Shown: positions 7,696-19,404, numbered from the stretch's first letter. The stretch: DNA of 64,000 nt from Alkalicoccus chagannorensis DSM 18086 (GCF_000429725.1 NZ_AUCK01000016.1:1-64000); one strand, 5' to 3'. Notes: generated from the letters alone by a model not told the origin. Numbers and translations are program-made.

Positions 7696-9231
7696 TTAAT
7701 GTTTAAAGTGACGGACGCCGGTAAAGACCATGGCAATCCCGTACTCATTCGCCATATCAATCGACTCTTGATCCCGCTTCGATCCGCCGGGCTGGATGAC
7801 AGCCGCAACGCCGGCTTTGGCAGCAGCCTCCACGGTGTCGCCCATCGGGAAGAACGCATCCGAGGCCATGACACTGCCTTCCGCTTCTTCCCCTGCTTGT
7901 TTCAGTGCAATTTCCGCGGCCCCGATCCGGTTCATCTGACCGGCTCCGATACCGATGGTGCGGTCTTCTTTCGCCAGCACGATCGCATTGGATTTCACGT
8001 GCTTGACGACTTTCCACGCCATCTTCATCTGTTCCAGCTCCCGGTCCGATGGTTTCCGGTCCGTTGGGATCGTGACTTCCACGTCTTCGTACGTGAGCGT
8101 GTCCGTCTCCTGCATCAGCGCACCGCCGGATACTGTCGTCACTCGACTTTCTCCAGCATAGTGGCTCTCCAGGTCGATTTCAAGCAGACGAAGGTTCTTC
8201 TTCTCCATCAGAATCTTTTTTGCCTCCTCGGAGAACGAGGGAGCGAGAATGATTTCGAGGAAAATCTCTTTCATCTGAGCTGCAGTTTCTGCATCGACTT
8301 CCCGATTGCAGGCGACAATTCCTCCGAAAATCGAAGTCGAATCTGCGGCATAGGCTTTTTCATATGCCTGCTGGATGTCTCCGCCGACGCCGACCCCACA
8401 AGGATTCATGTGTTTAATCGCAGCGACTGCCGGCTCCTGAAAATCACGGATGACCGCAATGGCTGCATCGGCATCGTTGATGTTGTTATAGGAGAGCTCC
8501 TTCCCGTGCAGCTGTACCGATCGGGCAATGGAAGCTTTGCTGGAAAGCGGACGTTCATAGAAAGCCGCATTTTGATGCGGGTTCTCCCCGTACCGGAGGG
8601 TCTGCTTGAGATTGTAGGTGCGCGTTACCTTCTCCGGCGCTTCTTCCCCTACGTATTTCGTCATATACTCGGAAATCAGCGCATCGTAGGCAGCCGTGTG
8701 GCGGAATGCTTTCGCGGCCAGCTTCTGGCGTGTCCGGTGCATCGTTTCTCCTGTTTCCCGAATTTCATGGAGGACCGGTTCGTAATCGTCGGCATCGACG
8801 ATGATGGTGACGTCTTCGTGGTTTTTGGCCGCTGAACGGATCATGGACGGCCCGCCGATATCAATGTTTTCTACGGCATCCTGGAAAGTAGACGCAGGAT
8901 CCTCAATGGTCTGCTGGAACGGATAGAGATTCACGATCACGTAATCAATCAGACCGATCTCTTCCTGTTCCAGCGCCGCCATATGCGATTCGTTGCTGCG
9001 GACACCGAGAAGGCCGCCATGGATCGCCGGATGCAGGGTCTTCACCCGTCCGTCCATCATTTCCGGAAATCCGGTCACTGCCTCGATGCCGATGACTGGA
9101 ATGCCGGCTTCCTGCAGCATGTTCTTCGTGCCGCCGGTAGAGATGATCTCCACGCCGGCATCGGCAAGTCCCTGCACAAAAGCGGTAATATTCGTCTTAT
9201 CCGATACACTAACTAATGCTCGTTTCGTCAC
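7696..9231 (-). CDS. purH: Bifunctional AICAR transformylase / IMP cyclohydrolase
   Basis: 511 residues, standard length. The N-terminal third (MTKRALVSVSDKTNI, STGGT near residue 35) is the MGS-like IMP cyclohydrolase; the remainder is AICAR transformylase with KHMNPCGVG (the family's K-H catalytic segment) near residue 270. It carries out the last two steps to IMP. Its start overlaps the purN stop by 4 nt, indicating translational coupling. Confidence 0.97.
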   Translation of the reverse strand: MTKRALVSVSDKTNITAFVQGLADAGVEIISTGGTKNMLQEAGIPVIGIEAVTGFPEMMDGRVKTLHPAIHGGLLGVRSNESHMAALEQEEIGLIDYVIVNLYPFQQTIEDPASTFQDAVENIDIGGPSMIRSAAKNHEDVTIIVDADDYEPVLHEIRETGETMHRTRQKLAAKAFRHTAAYDALISEYMTKYVGEEAPEKVTRTYNLKQTLRYGENPHQNAAFYERPLSSKASIARSVQLHGKELSYNNINDADAAIAVIRDFQEPAVAAIKHMNPCGVGVGGDIQQAYEKAYAADSTSIFGGIVACNREVDAETAAQMKEIFLEIILAPSFSEEAKKILMEKKNLRLLEIDLESHYAGESRVTTVSGGALMQETDTLTYEDVEVTIPTDRKPSDRELEQMKMAWKVVKHVKSNAIVLAKEDRTIGIGAGQMNRIGAAEIALKQAGEEAEGSVMASDAFFPMGDTVEAAAKAGVAAVIQPGGSKRDQESIDMANEYGIAMVFTGVRHFKH

Positions 9232-9812
9232 TGTTGTCCACGCTCCTTCAGGCTCTGTTGAAACTGTTGTACAGCCTGCGGATACAGTACATGCTCCACC
9301 TGCTGTATTTTCTTCTGGAGACTCTCTTCCGTCTCCGACTCTTCTATTGTAACAGGTTTCTGGGCAATAATTGGCCCCGTATCCATTCCTTCATCTACAA
9401 GATGAACCGTTGCTCCCGTGACTTTCACTCCTGCCTCCAGCGCCTGACGCACGGCATGAAGGCCCGGAAATGACGGCAGCAGCGAAGGATGGATGTTCAG
9501 CATCCGACCGCCAAACGCGCGCAGCAGCTCCGGTCCGGCAAGCCGCATGTAGCCGGCGAGCAGAATCAGCTCAACACCGATCCGCTTTAATTCAGCTGTA
9601 AGCGCTCGTTCATAGGCTGCTTTGTCCTTATAATCCGATGGCCGCACAGAAAAAAGCGGAAGGCCCAGCCGCTCCGCTCGCTTTTCCACTCCTGCGCCGG
9701 GCCGGTCACAGACGATCAGTACCGGCTCCAGGTTCACCTTACCTTCACGTGCAGCAGCGACGATGGCTTCAACGTTGCTGCCGGATCCAGAAGCAAAAAG
9801 TGCTGTTCTCAT
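9228..9812 (-). CDS. purN: Phosphoribosylglycinamide formyltransferase (10-formyl-THF dependent)
   Basis: 194 residues. GSGSNVEAI near the N-terminus binds GAR phosphate, NIHPSLLPSFPG near residue 106 holds the catalytic Asn-His pair, and the later DTGPI motif supplies the catalytic Asp. It adds a formyl group in step 3. It overlaps purM by 4 nt upstream and purH by 4 nt downstream. There is no purT in the operon. Confidence 0.97.
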   Translation of the reverse strand: MRTALFASGSGSNVEAIVAAAREGKVNLEPVLIVCDRPGAGVEKRAERLGLPLFSVRPSDYKDKAAYERALTAELKRIGVELILLAGYMRLAGPELLRAFGGRMLNIHPSLLPSFPGLHAVRQALEAGVKVTGATVHLVDEGMDTGPIIAQKPVTIEESETEESLQKKIQQVEHVLYPQAVQQFQQSLKERGQQ

Positions 9813-10843
9813 GAAAAATCCTCCCCGTCGGTGATGCGGAGTCCGCTTTTGTTCCGGACACGGCCGATAACGACCGGCTTCTCGCCGTTTTCCTCCAGCT
9901 TCTTCAGCACAGACTTCTGGTGATCACGGTCCACTGCGAGCACGAACCCGATGCCGAGATTGAACGTGCCCTGCATATCTTCCTGGCTCAGTCCTCCAGC
10001 TTCCTGCAGCCAGTCGAACACGCGGGGACGGGACACATCACTGAGATCGATATCCGCGCCATAATCGCCGAGCATCCTCGGAATATTCTCCACCAGGCCG
10101 CCGCCGGTAATGTGGGCCGCGGCATGGATAGAAGCATTCCCCAGCAGTCCTTCCAACGCCTGTTTATAAATTCTCGTCGGCGTCAGCAGCGCTTCCCCCA
10201 GCGACATATCTTTAGCGAAAGGGGCCGGATCATCCCACTGGAGCCCCTGTTCAGCAGTAATCCGGCGTACGAGGGAAAACCCGTTGCTGTGAATCCCGCT
10301 CGAGGCGAGCCCGATGAGTACGTCCCCGCGTCCGGCTGTCTGCCAAAGCGCTTTTTTATCGGCTGCTCCCGTGACAAAACCGGCTACATCATACTCCTGT
10401 TCTTCATACAAATCCGGCATCTCGGCAGTTTCGCCGCCGATCAGGGCACAGCCCGCTTCCCTGCAGCCGGCTGCGATGCCGGAGACAACAGCTTCCACGC
10501 GGGCCGGATCATTTTTGCCGAGCGCCAAATAGTCCAGGAAAAACAGCGGCTCCGCGCCCTGCGCGAGGATGTCATTGACACACATGGCCACGGCATCGAT
10601 CCCGATCGTGTCGTGCTTGTCGAGCTGCTGGGCAATGAGCAGCTTTGTCCCGACCCCGTCTGTTCCAGAAATGAGCACCGGTTCGTCATAGCCGAGCCGG
10701 CTGATATCAAACATACCACCGAAACCGCCGAGACTGCCGAGCACTTCCGGACGATGTGTGGAACGCACGTGACTGCCGATCCGCCGGACTCCTTCATACC
10801 CTGCTTCTACGTCAACGCCGGAGCGTTTATAGGCATCTACCAT
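9809..10843 (-). CDS. purM: Phosphoribosylformylglycinamidine cyclo-ligase (AIR synthetase)
   Basis: 344 residues. AIRS-family fold with GTDGVGTKLLIA (residues about 60-71), DIL-GAEPLFFLDY and GGETAEMPDLY signatures. It closes the imidazole ring in step 5 using ATP. Its start is directly against the purF stop (10844) and its end overlaps purN, so it sits in a tightly packed cistron series. Confidence 0.97.
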   Translation of the reverse strand: MVDAYKRSGVDVEAGYEGVRRIGSHVRSTHRPEVLGSLGGFGGMFDISRLGYDEPVLISGTDGVGTKLLIAQQLDKHDTIGIDAVAMCVNDILAQGAEPLFFLDYLALGKNDPARVEAVVSGIAAGCREAGCALIGGETAEMPDLYEEQEYDVAGFVTGAADKKALWQTAGRGDVLIGLASSGIHSNGFSLVRRITAEQGLQWDDPAPFAKDMSLGEALLTPTRIYKQALEGLLGNASIHAAAHITGGGLVENIPRMLGDYGADIDLSDVSRPRVFDWLQEAGGLSQEDMQGTFNLGIGFVLAVDRDHQKSVLKKLEENGEKPVVIGRVRNKSGLRITDGEDFS

Positions 10844-12268
10844 TTATCTGCCTCCCACTACTTTGTCGTACGGATGATCAGCTTCTGGAAAGATGTCTGT
10901 CGGATAATTCCCAGTGAAGCAGGCAAGGCACTGTCCGCAGTTCGGGGATGGATCATCCCGGCCGATCCCTTCTTTCAATCCGTCGATACTGAGATACGAG
11001 AGCGAATCAGCACCAAGTTCTTCCTGGATCTCCTGTACAGATTTCGTCGAGGCGATCAGCTCGCCCTTCGTCGATGTATCAATGCCGTAGTAGCACGGAT
11101 TGATGATCGGCGGGGAGCTGATACGGACGTGGACTTCCGCTGCGCCCGCTTCGCGAAGCAGTTTGACAATCCGTCGCGCCGTTGTTCCGCGTACGATGGA
11201 ATCGTCGACCATGACTACCCGTTTTCCTTCGACGACGCCGCGGACGGCAGACAGCTTCATCTTGACGCCTTGTTCGCGGAGGGCCTGGGAAGGCTGGATA
11301 AACGTCCTGCCGACGTACCGGTTTTTGATTAACCCGAGCTCATACGGCACGCCGGTTTCTTCTGCATAGCCGATGGCGGCAGAAATACTGGAATCCGGTA
11401 CACCGGTGATGACGTCGGCTTCTACAGGGTCTTCTTTTGCAAGCTGCCGGCCGAGATTCTTTCGTGCCATGTGAATGTTCACGCCGTCGACATTGCTGTC
11501 CGGACGGGCAAAATAAACATACTCCATGGAACAGAGCGAGCGTTCTTTCGGAATGGAGAAACGATCGATCTGCATTCCGTCGTCGTCGATGGTGATCAGC
11601 TCACCGGGCTGCACTTCATGAATGAATTCAGCACCGATGATATCGAATGCACACGTTTCCGAGGAGACGACGTACGCATCGCCGATCCGGCCGATCGACA
11701 GTGGACGCAGTCCGTCAGGATCCAGCGCCACGATCATGGCATCTTCAATCAGGCAGGCGAGGGCATAGGCCCCCTTGACCATCGACAGCGCGTTCTTGAT
11801 CGAATCACGCAGATCCGGATAGCCGCTCCGTTTGATCAAATGTGCGATGACTTCCGTGTCGGACGTTGTTTGAAAAATGCTTCCCTGATGCTCCAGCTGA
11901 TGTTTCAGCGCCGAGGCGTTTACGATATTGCCGTTATGGGCCAGGGCAAGACTGCCGGTCTGCGAATTGAACTGCAGTGGCTGGCAGTTGATAAAATCAC
12001 TGTCTCCTGCTGTCGTATAGCGGACATGGCCGATGGCGCCGTGACCTTTCATCCTGTCCAGCTTCTCCTCTGTAAACACGTCGTTGACCAGTCCCATGCC
12101 TTTCTGGACTTTCAGCTGCTCGCCGTCCGTGACAACAATACCGGCGCCTTCCTGACCGCGGTGCTGCAGACTGTGCAGCCCGTAGTATGTTAAATGGGAA
12201 GCTTCTACATGTCCCCAGACGCCGAATACGCCGCATTCTTCGTTCAGACCTTTGATTTCAGTGCGCAT
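10844..12268 (-). CDS. purF: Amidophosphoribosyltransferase (Fe-S type)
   Basis: 474 residues. An 11-residue propeptide ([11 protein letters not shown]) precedes Cys12, which becomes the N-terminal glutaminase nucleophile after cleavage, as in B. subtilis PurF. The phosphoribosyltransferase domain carries [13 protein letters not shown] (PRPP loop), and the C-terminal NCGQCLACF plus earlier Cys residues match the oxygen-sensitive [4Fe-4S] type. It performs the committed step, PRPP to phosphoribosylamine. Its start lies 25 nt inside purL. Confidence 0.97.
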   Translation of the reverse strand: MRTEIKGLNEECGVFGVWGHVEASHLTYYGLHSLQHRGQEGAGIVVTDGEQLKVQKGMGLVNDVFTEEKLDRMKGHGAIGHVRYTTAGDSDFINCQPLQFNSQTGSLALAHNGNIVNASALKHQLEHQGSIFQTTSDTEVIAHLIKRSGYPDLRDSIKNALSMVKGAYALACLIEDAMIVALDPDGLRPLSIGRIGDAYVVSSETCAFDIIGAEFIHEVQPGELITIDDDGMQIDRFSIPKERSLCSMEYVYFARPDSNVDGVNIHMARKNLGRQLAKEDPVEADVITGVPDSSISAAIGYAEETGVPYELGLIKNRYVGRTFIQPSQALREQGVKMKLSAVRGVVEGKRVVMVDDSIVRGTTARRIVKLLREAGAAEVHVRISSPPIINPCYYGIDTSTKGELIASTKSVQEIQEELGADSLSYLSIDGLKEGIGRDDPSPNCGQCLACFTGNYPTDIFPEADHPYDKVVGGR

Positions 12269-14469
12269 GCAATCGCCCCTCTCCAGCTGTCTTCCAGCTG
12301 TGCTGCTTCTGTGTTGATGACGTTCTCTCCGCTGCTGCTTCTGATGATCAATCGGTTCTCGTCTGTCACTTGGCCAATCCGTTCCAGTCCCGGTACGGCT
12401 GCTGCAAGCGCCTCCCGCTGAGAAGCAGGGGCCGTCAGCAGATAGCCGTTCGTCCCTTCAGCAAACAGGGCAGCCAGTGTATCGTCATGCGGCAGGTCAA
12501 TCTCCATGCCGAGCGTTGTTCCGAACAGCTTCTCTGCGAGTGCACAGGCGGTACCGCCTTCGCTGATGTCATGCGCTGAGGAGATGCCTGTCCGCACAGC
12601 CTCCAGCACCCCGGCAATCCATGCTTTTTCCTGCTGCAGATCCACTTCCCGGACAGGCCCGAAAATCGAGCCTTCCTGCAGCTTCTGCAGTTCACTGCCG
12701 GCAAAATCCGGCGTGATGCGGCCGAGGAAATAGACATCATCCCCCGCCTGTTTCACGTGTTGGGTCGTAATATGATCGAGATGATGAATCAGCCCGACCA
12801 TGCCGATTACCGGCGTTGGATACACCGCTCCTTTGGCTGTTTCGTTATACAACGACACATTTCCGCCGACGACCGGCGCTTCCAGCTCCCGGCATGCCTC
12901 GCTCAGGCCGTCCGTGGACCGTTCGAGTTCCCAGAAGATCTCTGGGTTCTCCGGACTTCCGTAGTTGAGGCAGTCGGTCACGCCGAGCGGTTCGCCCCCG
13001 GAAGCGGCGATGTTCCGCGCTGCTTCAACTACTGCGCGCTTTCCGCCTTCGTACGGATCGAGATATAAAAACCGGGAGTTGCAGTCGGTCGTCATCGCGA
13101 GTGCTTTGTCTGTCCCGCGGAGCCGCAGAACCGCACTGTCTGATCCTGGCTGTACGACCGTATTCGTGCGTACCATGTAATCATACTGATCGTAGACCCA
13201 CTCCTTGCTGGCAATCGTCGGCTGCTGCAGCAGGGATTCGAGTACGGCTGCATAATCCGTTACTTCCGGACGGTAGTTCATCTGCTGAAAACGCGCGAAC
13301 CGTTCCGGTTCCTGTGAAGGCTGGTGGTACACAGGTGCTTCCTCTGCGAGGGCATCCACTGGTACGTCCGCAGCCGTCTTCCCTTCGTGGAGCAGTGTCA
13401 GCCGCTTATCATCGGTAACTTCTCCAACGTTGACGGCATGCAGGCCCCACCGAGCAAAAATATCATAGAATTCCTGCTCGCTTCCTTTTTCTACGACTAG
13501 CAGCATGCGTTCCTGGGATTCCGAGAGCATCATTTCATACGGCGTCATGTGCTGTTCCCGCTGGGGCACGAGGTCAAGGTTCATCGTGATGCCGGATCCA
13601 GCCTTACTCGCCATTTCCGCCGACGAAGAGGTGAGTCCGGCTGCCCCCATGTCCTGGATGCCGACGAGCTTCGGATGACGGACGGCTTCCAGACACGCTT
13701 CGATCAGCAGTTTTTCCATAAAGGGATCGCCGACCTGCACTGCCGGCCGCTTCGATTCCGAGTCTTCGCTCAACTCCTCCGACGCGAACGTCGCTCCGTG
13801 GATGCCGTCTCGGCCGGTGCTCGCGCCGACGTAGAGGACAGGGTTCCCGATTCCTTTGGCCTGGCCTTTCTGAATGTCCGCATGGTCGATCAGCCCGACG
13901 CACATCGCGTTGACGAGCGGATTGCCCTCATAGCATGGATCAAACTGGACTTCACCGCCGACTGTCGGAATTCCGACGCAGTTGCCATAGCCGGATATAC
14001 CTGCTGTTACGCCTTCGAACAAATAGTTCACACGGCCGGAGCCGAGTTCTCCGAATCGGAGGGAATTCAGCAGCGCGACCGGTCGGGCTCCCATCGAGAA
14101 GACGTCGCGGATGATCCCGCCGACCCCTGTCGCTGCACCCTCATATGGTTCCACGGCGGATGGATGGTTGTGGCTCTCGATCTTAAACACAACGGCCTGT
14201 TCATCATCGATGTCGATCACGCCGGCGCCTTCCCCGGGCCCCTGCAGCACGCGGGGTCCTTCGACCGGGAATTTCCGGAGCAGTACTTTGGAATTTTTGT
14301 AGCTGCAGTGTTCCGACCACATGACGGAGAACAAGCCGAGCTCCGTATAGTTCGGCAGACGGCCGAGAATGTCTGTAATCGATACGAACTCATCATCTTT
14401 GACGCCCATGTCGTGATACAGCTTGTCTTCCTGAATTTTTTCTGCCGATGGCTCATGTAGTAGCTGCAT
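12244..14469 (-). CDS. purL: FGAM synthase subunit PurL
   Basis: 741 residues, the short bacterial PurL that needs separate PurQ and Pur[19 protein letters not shown] (about 43-60), [20 protein letters not shown] and two AIRS-like halves are visible. With PurQ (glutaminase) and PurS it converts FGAR to FGAM using ATP and glutamine (step 4). It overlaps purQ by 17 nt and purF by 25 nt. Confidence 0.97.
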   Translation of the reverse strand: MQLLHEPSAEKIQEDKLYHDMGVKDDEFVSITDILGRLPNYTELGLFSVMWSEHCSYKNSKVLLRKFPVEGPRVLQGPGEGAGVIDIDDEQAVVFKIESHNHPSAVEPYEGAATGVGGIIRDVFSMGARPVALLNSLRFGELGSGRVNYLFEGVTAGISGYGNCVGIPTVGGEVQFDPCYEGNPLVNAMCVGLIDHADIQKGQAKGIGNPVLYVGASTGRDGIHGATFASEELSEDSESKRPAVQVGDPFMEKLLIEACLEAVRHPKLVGIQDMGAAGLTSSSAEMASKAGSGITMNLDLVPQREQHMTPYEMMLSESQERMLLVVEKGSEQEFYDIFARWGLHAVNVGEVTDDKRLTLLHEGKTAADVPVDALAEEAPVYHQPSQEPERFARFQQMNYRPEVTDYAAVLESLLQQPTIASKEWVYDQYDYMVRTNTVVQPGSDSAVLRLRGTDKALAMTTDCNSRFLYLDPYEGGKRAVVEAARNIAASGGEPLGVTDCLNYGSPENPEIFWELERSTDGLSEACRELEAPVVGGNVSLYNETAKGAVYPTPVIGMVGLIHHLDHITTQHVKQAGDDVYFLGRITPDFAGSELQKLQEGSIFGPVREVDLQQEKAWIAGVLEAVRTGISSAHDISEGGTACALAEKLFGTTLGMEIDLPHDDTLAALFAEGTNGYLLTAPASQREALAAAVPGLERIGQVTDENRLIIRSSSGENVINTEAAQLEDSWRGAIACALKSKV

Positions 14470-15136
14470 GGTTTTCCCTCCATTGTTTCACTATCGATGT
14501 AAACAAGCGCAGTCCGTCATCCGAGCCGAGCAGTTTTTCTACAGCCCGCTCCGGATGAGGCATCATGCCGAGGACATTTCCCTGTTCGTTCGTAATACCG
14601 GCAATGCTGCCGACGGAACCATTGATGTTGTCGTCGTACGTGAAGAGAATCCGGTTCTCCTCTTGAAGCTCCTCGAGCTGGTCCTCGCTGCAGTAATAGC
14701 TTCCTTCGCCGTGGGCCACTGGAATCCGGATATGTTCGCCTTTGTCATAGCCGGTCGTAAACATCGTATCTGCCTCTTCCACCTTCAGGGTTACCGTTCT
14801 GCAGATGAAGTGCAGCCCCTCGTTCCGTCGCATCGCTCCCGGCAGCAGGCGGCTTTCGAGAAGAATCTGGAATCCGTTGCATACACCGAGCACCGGCTTC
14901 CCTTCTTCCGCGAAACGCTGGACTTCGCTCATGATGGGGGCAAGGTGGGCAATCGCACCTCCTCGGAGGTAGTCGCCGTAGGAAAATCCGCCCGGGAGCA
15001 GAACCGCATCCATGCCTTCCAGGCTTGTTTCGTCATGGCGGACGTACACTGCTTCTTCACCGATCCCGTCGATGACCGCGTGGTACATATCGACATCACA
15101 GTTGGAGCCCGGGAAGAGAATCACTGCAAACTTCAT
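14453..15136 (-). CDS. purQ: FGAM synthase glutaminase subunit PurQ
   Basis: 227 residues. Class I glutamine amidotransferase with [16 protein letters not shown] (about 49-64), nucleophile Cys in [12 protein letters not shown] and C-terminal MPHPERAVE supplying the catalytic His and Glu. It supplies ammonia to PurL. It overlaps purS by 4 nt. Confidence 0.97.
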   Translation of the reverse strand: MKFAVILFPGSNCDVDMYHAVIDGIGEEAVYVRHDETSLEGMDAVLLPGGFSYGDYLRGGAIAHLAPIMSEVQRFAEEGKPVLGVCNGFQILLESRLLPGAMRRNEGLHFICRTVTLKVEEADTMFTTGYDKGEHIRIPVAHGEGSYYCSEDQLEELQEENRILFTYDDNINGSVGSIAGITNEQGNVLGMMPHPERAVEKLLGSDDGLRLFTSIVKQWRENHAATT

Positions 15137-15396
15137 TGCGCGACAACCTCCTCCAGCTCAAACGTATAATCTTCAATGACCGGGTTGGCGAGCAGCTTTT
15201 CACACATCTCTTCCATCTGCTGCTCCGCCTGTCCTGGTTCGGCTTCGATCCGAAGCTGAATCATTTTCGAAATGGTGGTGCCGGATACATTGTCATAGCC
15301 GAGCTGCTGCAGAGAATCCTGTACGGCGCTGCCCTGCGGATCCAGAACACCGCTCTTCCACGTCACATACACCGTTGCATCATACGTTTTCGCCAT
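15133..15396 (-). CDS. purS: FGAM synthase subunit PurS
   Basis: 87 residues, close to the usual ~84. Short beta-alpha-beta protein bridging PurL and Pur[18 protein letters not shown] is the family start motif. AGGAGG lies 9 nt upstream of the ATG at 15396. It overlaps purC by 17 nt and purQ by 4 nt, which fixes its place in the PurSQL complex. Confidence 0.96.
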   Translation of the reverse strand: MAKTYDATVYVTWKSGVLDPQGSAVQDSLQQLGYDNVSGTTISKMIQLRIEAEPGQAEQQMEEMCEKLLANPVIEDYTFELEEVVAQ

Positions 15397-16105
15397 CAGG
15401 GGTTCCTCCTAGTCGTTGTAAAATCTGTTCATAGACGTCCTGCAGGCCGCCATCACCAAAGCGGAAGACATCTTTATCGAGTGATTCGCCTGTTTCCTGG
15501 TCCCAGAGACGGCACGTATCGGGGGACACTTCATCGGCCAGCATGAGTTCGCCGTCCGGTGTGCGGCCGAATTCCAATTTGAAATCAACCAGATCCAGGC
15601 CGGCATCGGCAAAGACATCAAGCAGGGCGCTGTTCACGGCCCGAGCCATGTCCTCCATGCTGCGCAGTTCCCAGGGCCATGCCAGCTGCAGCTGCGCAAT
15701 ATGGGCCTCGTTCAGCAGTGGATCGCCGAGGTCATCCTGCTTGTAGTAAAACTCGATCACCGGCGGCTGCAGCACAGTGCCGCGTGCCAGCCCGGTTCGC
15801 CGGACGATACTGCCGGCAGCGGTATTACGTACGACCACTTCGAGCGGGACGATATCCACACGGCGGACGAGCTGCTCCGTATCCGAGAGACGTCGGACAA
15901 AATGGCTCTGGATCCCTTTTTCCTGCAGAAGCTGGAACAGGCGGGAGCTGATTTCATTGTTCAGCCGGCCTTTCCCCTCCAGTACTTCCTTCTTCTCACC
16001 GTTGAATGCGGTCGCTTCGTCTTTGTAGACAATCCGCAGCACATCCGGCTCCTCTGTCTCAAACACCTGCTTGGCTTTTCCTTCATATAAACAACGCTGC
16101 CCCAT
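15380..16105 (-). CDS. purC: SAICAR synthetase
   Basis: 241 residues. LYEGKAKQVFETEEPDVL (6-23) is the nucleotide-binding start of SAICAR synthetases; VDFKLEFGR and LADEVSPDTCR match the family signatures. It adds aspartate to CAIR. It is 21 nt downstream of purB. Confidence 0.96.
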   Translation of the reverse strand: MGQRCLYEGKAKQVFETEEPDVLRIVYKDEATAFNGEKKEVLEGKGRLNNEISSRLFQLLQEKGIQSHFVRRLSDTEQLVRRVDIVPLEVVVRNTAAGSIVRRTGLARGTVLQPPVIEFYYKQDDLGDPLLNEAHIAQLQLAWPWELRSMEDMARAVNSALLDVFADAGLDLVDFKLEFGRTPDGELMLADEVSPDTCRLWDQETGESLDKDVFRFGDGGLQDVYEQILQRLGGTPDGENV

Positions 16106-16126
16106 TGTTGGTATGCCCCTTTCGTC

Positions 16127-17422
16127 TTAAGAGAGTCCGAGACGGTCAAAAATCATGTCGACTTGTTTCAAGTGATGCTTGTAATCGAAGCACTCGTCCA
16201 ATTCTTCGCTCGTTAATCGTGAGGTGACGGCTTCATCTGCCTCGACCAGTCCGCGGAACGGCCGGCCTTCTTCCCATGCCTGCATCGCTTTCGGCTGAAC
16301 GAGATCATACGCTTCTTCCCGGGACATGCCTTTATCGATCAATGTCAAAAGCACCCGCTGAGAGAAAATCAGCCCATACGTTGCGCCCATGTTGCGCTCC
16401 ATGTTCTCTGGGAAGACGGTCAGCTTCTCGACGATCCCTGCAAAGCGGTTGAGCATGTAGTTGATGGCTGTTGTCGCATCCGGGAGCATGATCCGCTCGG
16501 CGGAAGAATGGGAAATATCCCGCTCATGCCAGAGGGCGACGTTCTCATAAGCCGTAACAACATGGCCGCGGAGAATGCGGGCAAGACCGGTCATGTTTTC
16601 CGAGCCGATCGGATTCCGTTTGTGCGGCATCGCGGAGGAGCCTTTCTGCCCTTTCGCGAAAAACTCTTCCACTTCCCGCGTTTCGCTCTTCTGCAGGCCC
16701 CGGATCTCGACAGCCATCTTTTCAATAGAAGAAGCGATGAGAGACAGTGTCGCAATATAGTGGGCATGGCGGTCCCGCTGCAGCGTCTGTGTGGAAATAG
16801 GTGCTCGTTCCAGCCCGAGTCCGCTGCACACATATTCTTCGATGAATGGATCAATGTTGGCATACGTTCCGACGGCTCCGGAAAGCTTGCCGACGCGGAT
16901 CCCTTCTGCCGCCTGGCGGAAACGTTCCATGTTCCGCTTCATTTCTTCATACCAGAGGGCCAGTTTCAAGCCGAAGGTGGTCGGCTCGGCGTGAACGCCG
17001 TGCGTTCTCCCCATCATGACGGTGTACCGGTGCTCTTCGGCTTTCGCTTTCAACACGGCAAGGAAACGCTCCAGGTCCTTCTCGATGATGTCGTTTGCCT
17101 GTTTCAGTGTGTAGGAGAGGGCGGTGTCGACGACATCGGTGGACGTCAGGCCGTAGTGCACCCATTTTTTCTCTTCTCCGAGTGTTTCCGACACGGCTCT
17201 CGTGAAGGCAACCACATCGTGGCGCGTTTCTTCTTCAATCTCCAGAATACGCGCCGTATCAAACGAAGCGCTCTGCCGGATTTTCTGCACGTCCGCTTTT
17301 GGAATTTCTCCCAGCTCCGCCCAGGCTTCACAGGCGAGAATTTCTACTTCCAGCCACGCCTGATACCGGTTGTCATCCGTCCAAATCTGTCCCATCTCGG
17401 GTCTTGTATATCGTTCAATCAT
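16127..17422 (-). CDS. purB: Adenylosuccinate lyase
   Basis: 431 residues. Fumarase/aspartase superfamily with the signature [16 protein letters not shown] near residue 265 (the mobile catalytic-serine loop) and [14 protein letters not shown] for substrate binding. It acts twice in purine synthesis, on SAICAR and on adenylosuccinate. It lies 3 nt after purK. Confidence 0.97.
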   Translation of the reverse strand: MIERYTRPEMGQIWTDDNRYQAWLEVEILACEAWAELGEIPKADVQKIRQSASFDTARILEIEEETRHDVVAFTRAVSETLGEEKKWVHYGLTSTDVVDTALSYTLKQANDIIEKDLERFLAVLKAKAEEHRYTVMMGRTHGVHAEPTTFGLKLALWYEEMKRNMERFRQAAEGIRVGKLSGAVGTYANIDPFIEEYVCSGLGLERAPISTQTLQRDRHAHYIATLSLIASSIEKMAVEIRGLQKSETREVEEFFAKGQKGSSAMPHKRNPIGSENMTGLARILRGHVVTAYENVALWHERDISHSSAERIMLPDATTAINYMLNRFAGIVEKLTVFPENMERNMGATYGLIFSQRVLLTLIDKGMSREEAYDLVQPKAMQAWEEGRPFRGLVEADEAVTSRLTSEELDECFDYKHHLKQVDMIFDRLGLS

Positions 17423-17425
17423 GAT

Positions 17426-18571
17426 TTATGCCTCCTGATTTATGTCCATGTTCCATACCGGTGAAGCGTCGAGTTCTGCGAGGATGTCGCCGGTATGATC
17501 CGCCATAAAGGTGACGTGCCCCATTTTCCGGTTATGTTTCGCTTCTTTCTTTCCATACAAATGCAGATGGCCTGTCGGGAGCCGGCGGTGCTGCTCCAGA
17601 TAAGATTCGACGTGCTGTCCGAGCAGATTCACCATGACGACCGGCTTCAACAGCTCCGTCGACCCGAGCGGCCAGCCGCAGACAGCACGGATATGCTGTT
17701 CGAACTGCGACGTCTCGCAGGCATTGATCGTAAAATGGCCGGAATTATGCGGGCGGGGCGCTATTTCGTTCACATAGATGCTCCCGCCAGCAACGAACAT
17801 CTCCACCGCGAGTGTGCCAACCAGATCGATCGATGAGGCGAAGCGGAGCGCCAGTTCCTGGGCCTGTTCCTGCAGATCCTCCGAGAGACGCGCAGGGACG
17901 ATGGTTTGATGAAGAATGCCGCCGCGGTGCTTGTTTTCGGCTGTTGGGAACGTGGTGATTTCACCGTGGACACTGCGCGTGACGATGACGGAAATTTCAC
18001 AGTCGAAATCAAGCTTCTCCTCGATCACAAGTGGCGCCGCCGTGCAGAGGGCTTCCCACGCTGGAAGCAGCGCTTTTTCATCTTCTATGATGCGCTGGCC
18101 TTTCCCGTCATAACCGCCACGCGTGGTTTTCAGAACAGCCGGATACCCAATCTCTTCAACGGCCTCCAGCAGCTCCGCGTATGTGTGAATGCCTCGGTAA
18201 GGAACGACCGGTATATCGAACGACGTGATCGTTTCTTTTTCCGCGAGCCGGTCCTGGCTGATCCGAAGCAGGCGGCTGCCCTGCGGCAGGTATAGGGTCT
18301 CTTCTAAAAAATCAGCGGTCTCTGCGGTGATATTCTCAAATTCATAGGTGAGCACATCGCATTCATCCGCCAGTATCTCGGCTCCGCTGCGGTCGTCATA
18401 GCCTGCTGTGACTTCTTTGTCAGCGACCATGCCGGCAGGTGAGTCCGCATTCGGCTCCAGTACGGCGATCCGGTACCCCATCTCTCTGGCGGATAGCGCC
18501 ATCATCCGGCCGAGCTGACCTCCGCCGAGGATACCGATCACGGAGCCCGGTGCGATCCATCGTCCAGTCAT
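17426..18571 (-). CDS. purK: 5-(carboxyamino)imidazole ribonucleotide synthase
   Basis: 381 residues. [20 protein letters not shown] (13-32) nucleotide motif, ATP-grasp core ([16 protein letters not shown]) and the [12 protein letters not shown] metal motif are present. It makes N5-CAIR from AIR, ATP and bicarbonate, feeding PurE. It overlaps purE by 4 nt. Confidence 0.97.
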   Translation of the reverse strand: MTGRWIAPGSVIGILGGGQLGRMMALSAREMGYRIAVLEPNADSPAGMVADKEVTAGYDDRSGAEILADECDVLTYEFENITAETADFLEETLYLPQGSRLLRISQDRLAEKETITSFDIPVVPYRGIHTYAELLEAVEEIGYPAVLKTTRGGYDGKGQRIIEDEKALLPAWEALCTAAPLVIEEKLDFDCEISVIVTRSVHGEITTFPTAENKHRGGILHQTIVPARLSEDLQEQAQELALRFASSIDLVGTLAVEMFVAGGSIYVNEIAPRPHNSGHFTINACETSQFEQHIRAVCGWPLGSTELLKPVVMVNLLGQHVESYLEQHRRLPTGHLHLYGKKEAKHNRKMGHVTFMADHTGDILAELDASPVWNMDINQEA

Positions 18572-19053
18572 GACAGCTCCCCCGTTTCGAGCACTTCTTT
18601 TTCTTTCTCTTTTCTGCGTCGTTCCAGTGCATCGTGAATCTGTTCATCATGGACACTGAGCTGTCTGGCCGCAAGAAGTGCTGCATTGACGGCGCCGGCT
18701 CTGCCAATAGCCGTTGTGGCGACTGGTACGCCCGCCGGCATCTGCACGATCGACAGCAGGGAATCCATGCCCTGCAGTGCTTTGGACTCCACCGGTACGC
18801 CGATGACAGGAAGGCTGGTCTTCGCCGCTGTCATTCCGGGCAGGTGTGCGGCTCCTCCAGCTCCAGCAATGATGACCTCGAGCCCGCGGTCTTTCGCCTC
18901 TTCTGCATACGTGAACATTCTGTCCGGTGTCCGGTGCGCCGACACGACTTCCGTCTCGTGCGGAACGCCTAGCTCCTGAAGTGTATCCACGGTATGCTTC
19001 ATTGTTTCCCAATCCGATGTCGAACCCATGATCACGCCTACTTTTGCTTTCAT
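18568..19053 (-). CDS. purE: N5-CAIR mutase
   Basis: 161 residues from the start at 19053 ([18 protein letters not shown]), which has GGAGGG 6 nt upstream; the in-frame ATG at 19074 is not supported by one. GSTSDW and [12 protein letters not shown] (class I PurE) are visible. First gene of the twelve-gene operon. Confidence 0.97.
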   Translation of the reverse strand: MKAKVGVIMGSTSDWETMKHTVDTLQELGVPHETEVVSAHRTPDRMFTYAEEAKDRGLEVIIAGAGGAAHLPGMTAAKTSLPVIGVPVESKALQGMDSLLSIVQMPAGVPVATTAIGRAGAVNAALLAARQLSVHDEQIHDALERRRKEKEKEVLETGELS

Positions 19054-19134
19054 ATTTACCCTCCAGACTTCCATTTACAGCAGACCAGACGCGCGCTTCG
19101 GTGATGCTGCGCAGCTGATTCTGCTTGATTCAAC

Positions 19135-19189
19135 AAAAAAAGTGTCCTATCATCCGCCTGCGCCTGAGCTTGAGGGAACGATAAGACAC
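19135..19189 (-). terminator. Riboswitch-controlled terminator of the pur operon
   Basis: On the minus strand GTGTCTTATC (19180-19189) pairs with GATAGGACAC (19142-19151) and is followed by a seven-T run. It lies between the aptamer and purE, so ligand binding should favour this terminator and lower pur expression when guanine is plentiful. Confidence 0.85.
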
Positions 19190-19284
19190 ATGCCTGTGAC
19201 AGAAAACCTGACGCCCGTCTGCGGGCATGAGGAGAGAGGAGACGCATATACGTCCCATCGCTGCTGTCGCTTTGTATCTCCGCT

Positions 19285-19351
19285 CCTCATAGTCTGCTGG
19301 TTATGGCCGCAGGTAGAGACTCTCGGGCCCGATTCCCGATATTATATGAGG
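19285..19351 (-). ncRNA. Purine (guanine-class) riboswitch aptamer, pur operon
   Basis: Matches the purine riboswitch three-way junction: CCTCATATAAT opening, conserved TCTACC, and closing GACTATGAGG paired with the opening strand. The specificity base in GACTATG is C, which selects guanine or hypoxanthine (adenine switches have T). Confidence 0.93.
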
Positions 19352-19372
19352 TGCTGTATGCAATCTGCTTCT

Positions 19373-19402
19373 ATCATAGCAGGAGCTGAATCAGCCGGTC
19401 AA
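19373..19402 (-). promoter_or_regulatory. Sigma-A promoter of the pur operon
   Basis: On the minus strand TTGACC (19397-19402) and TATGAT (19373-19378) are separated by 18 bp. The start point would fall just ahead of the riboswitch. Confidence 0.75.
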
Positions 19403-19404
19403 CT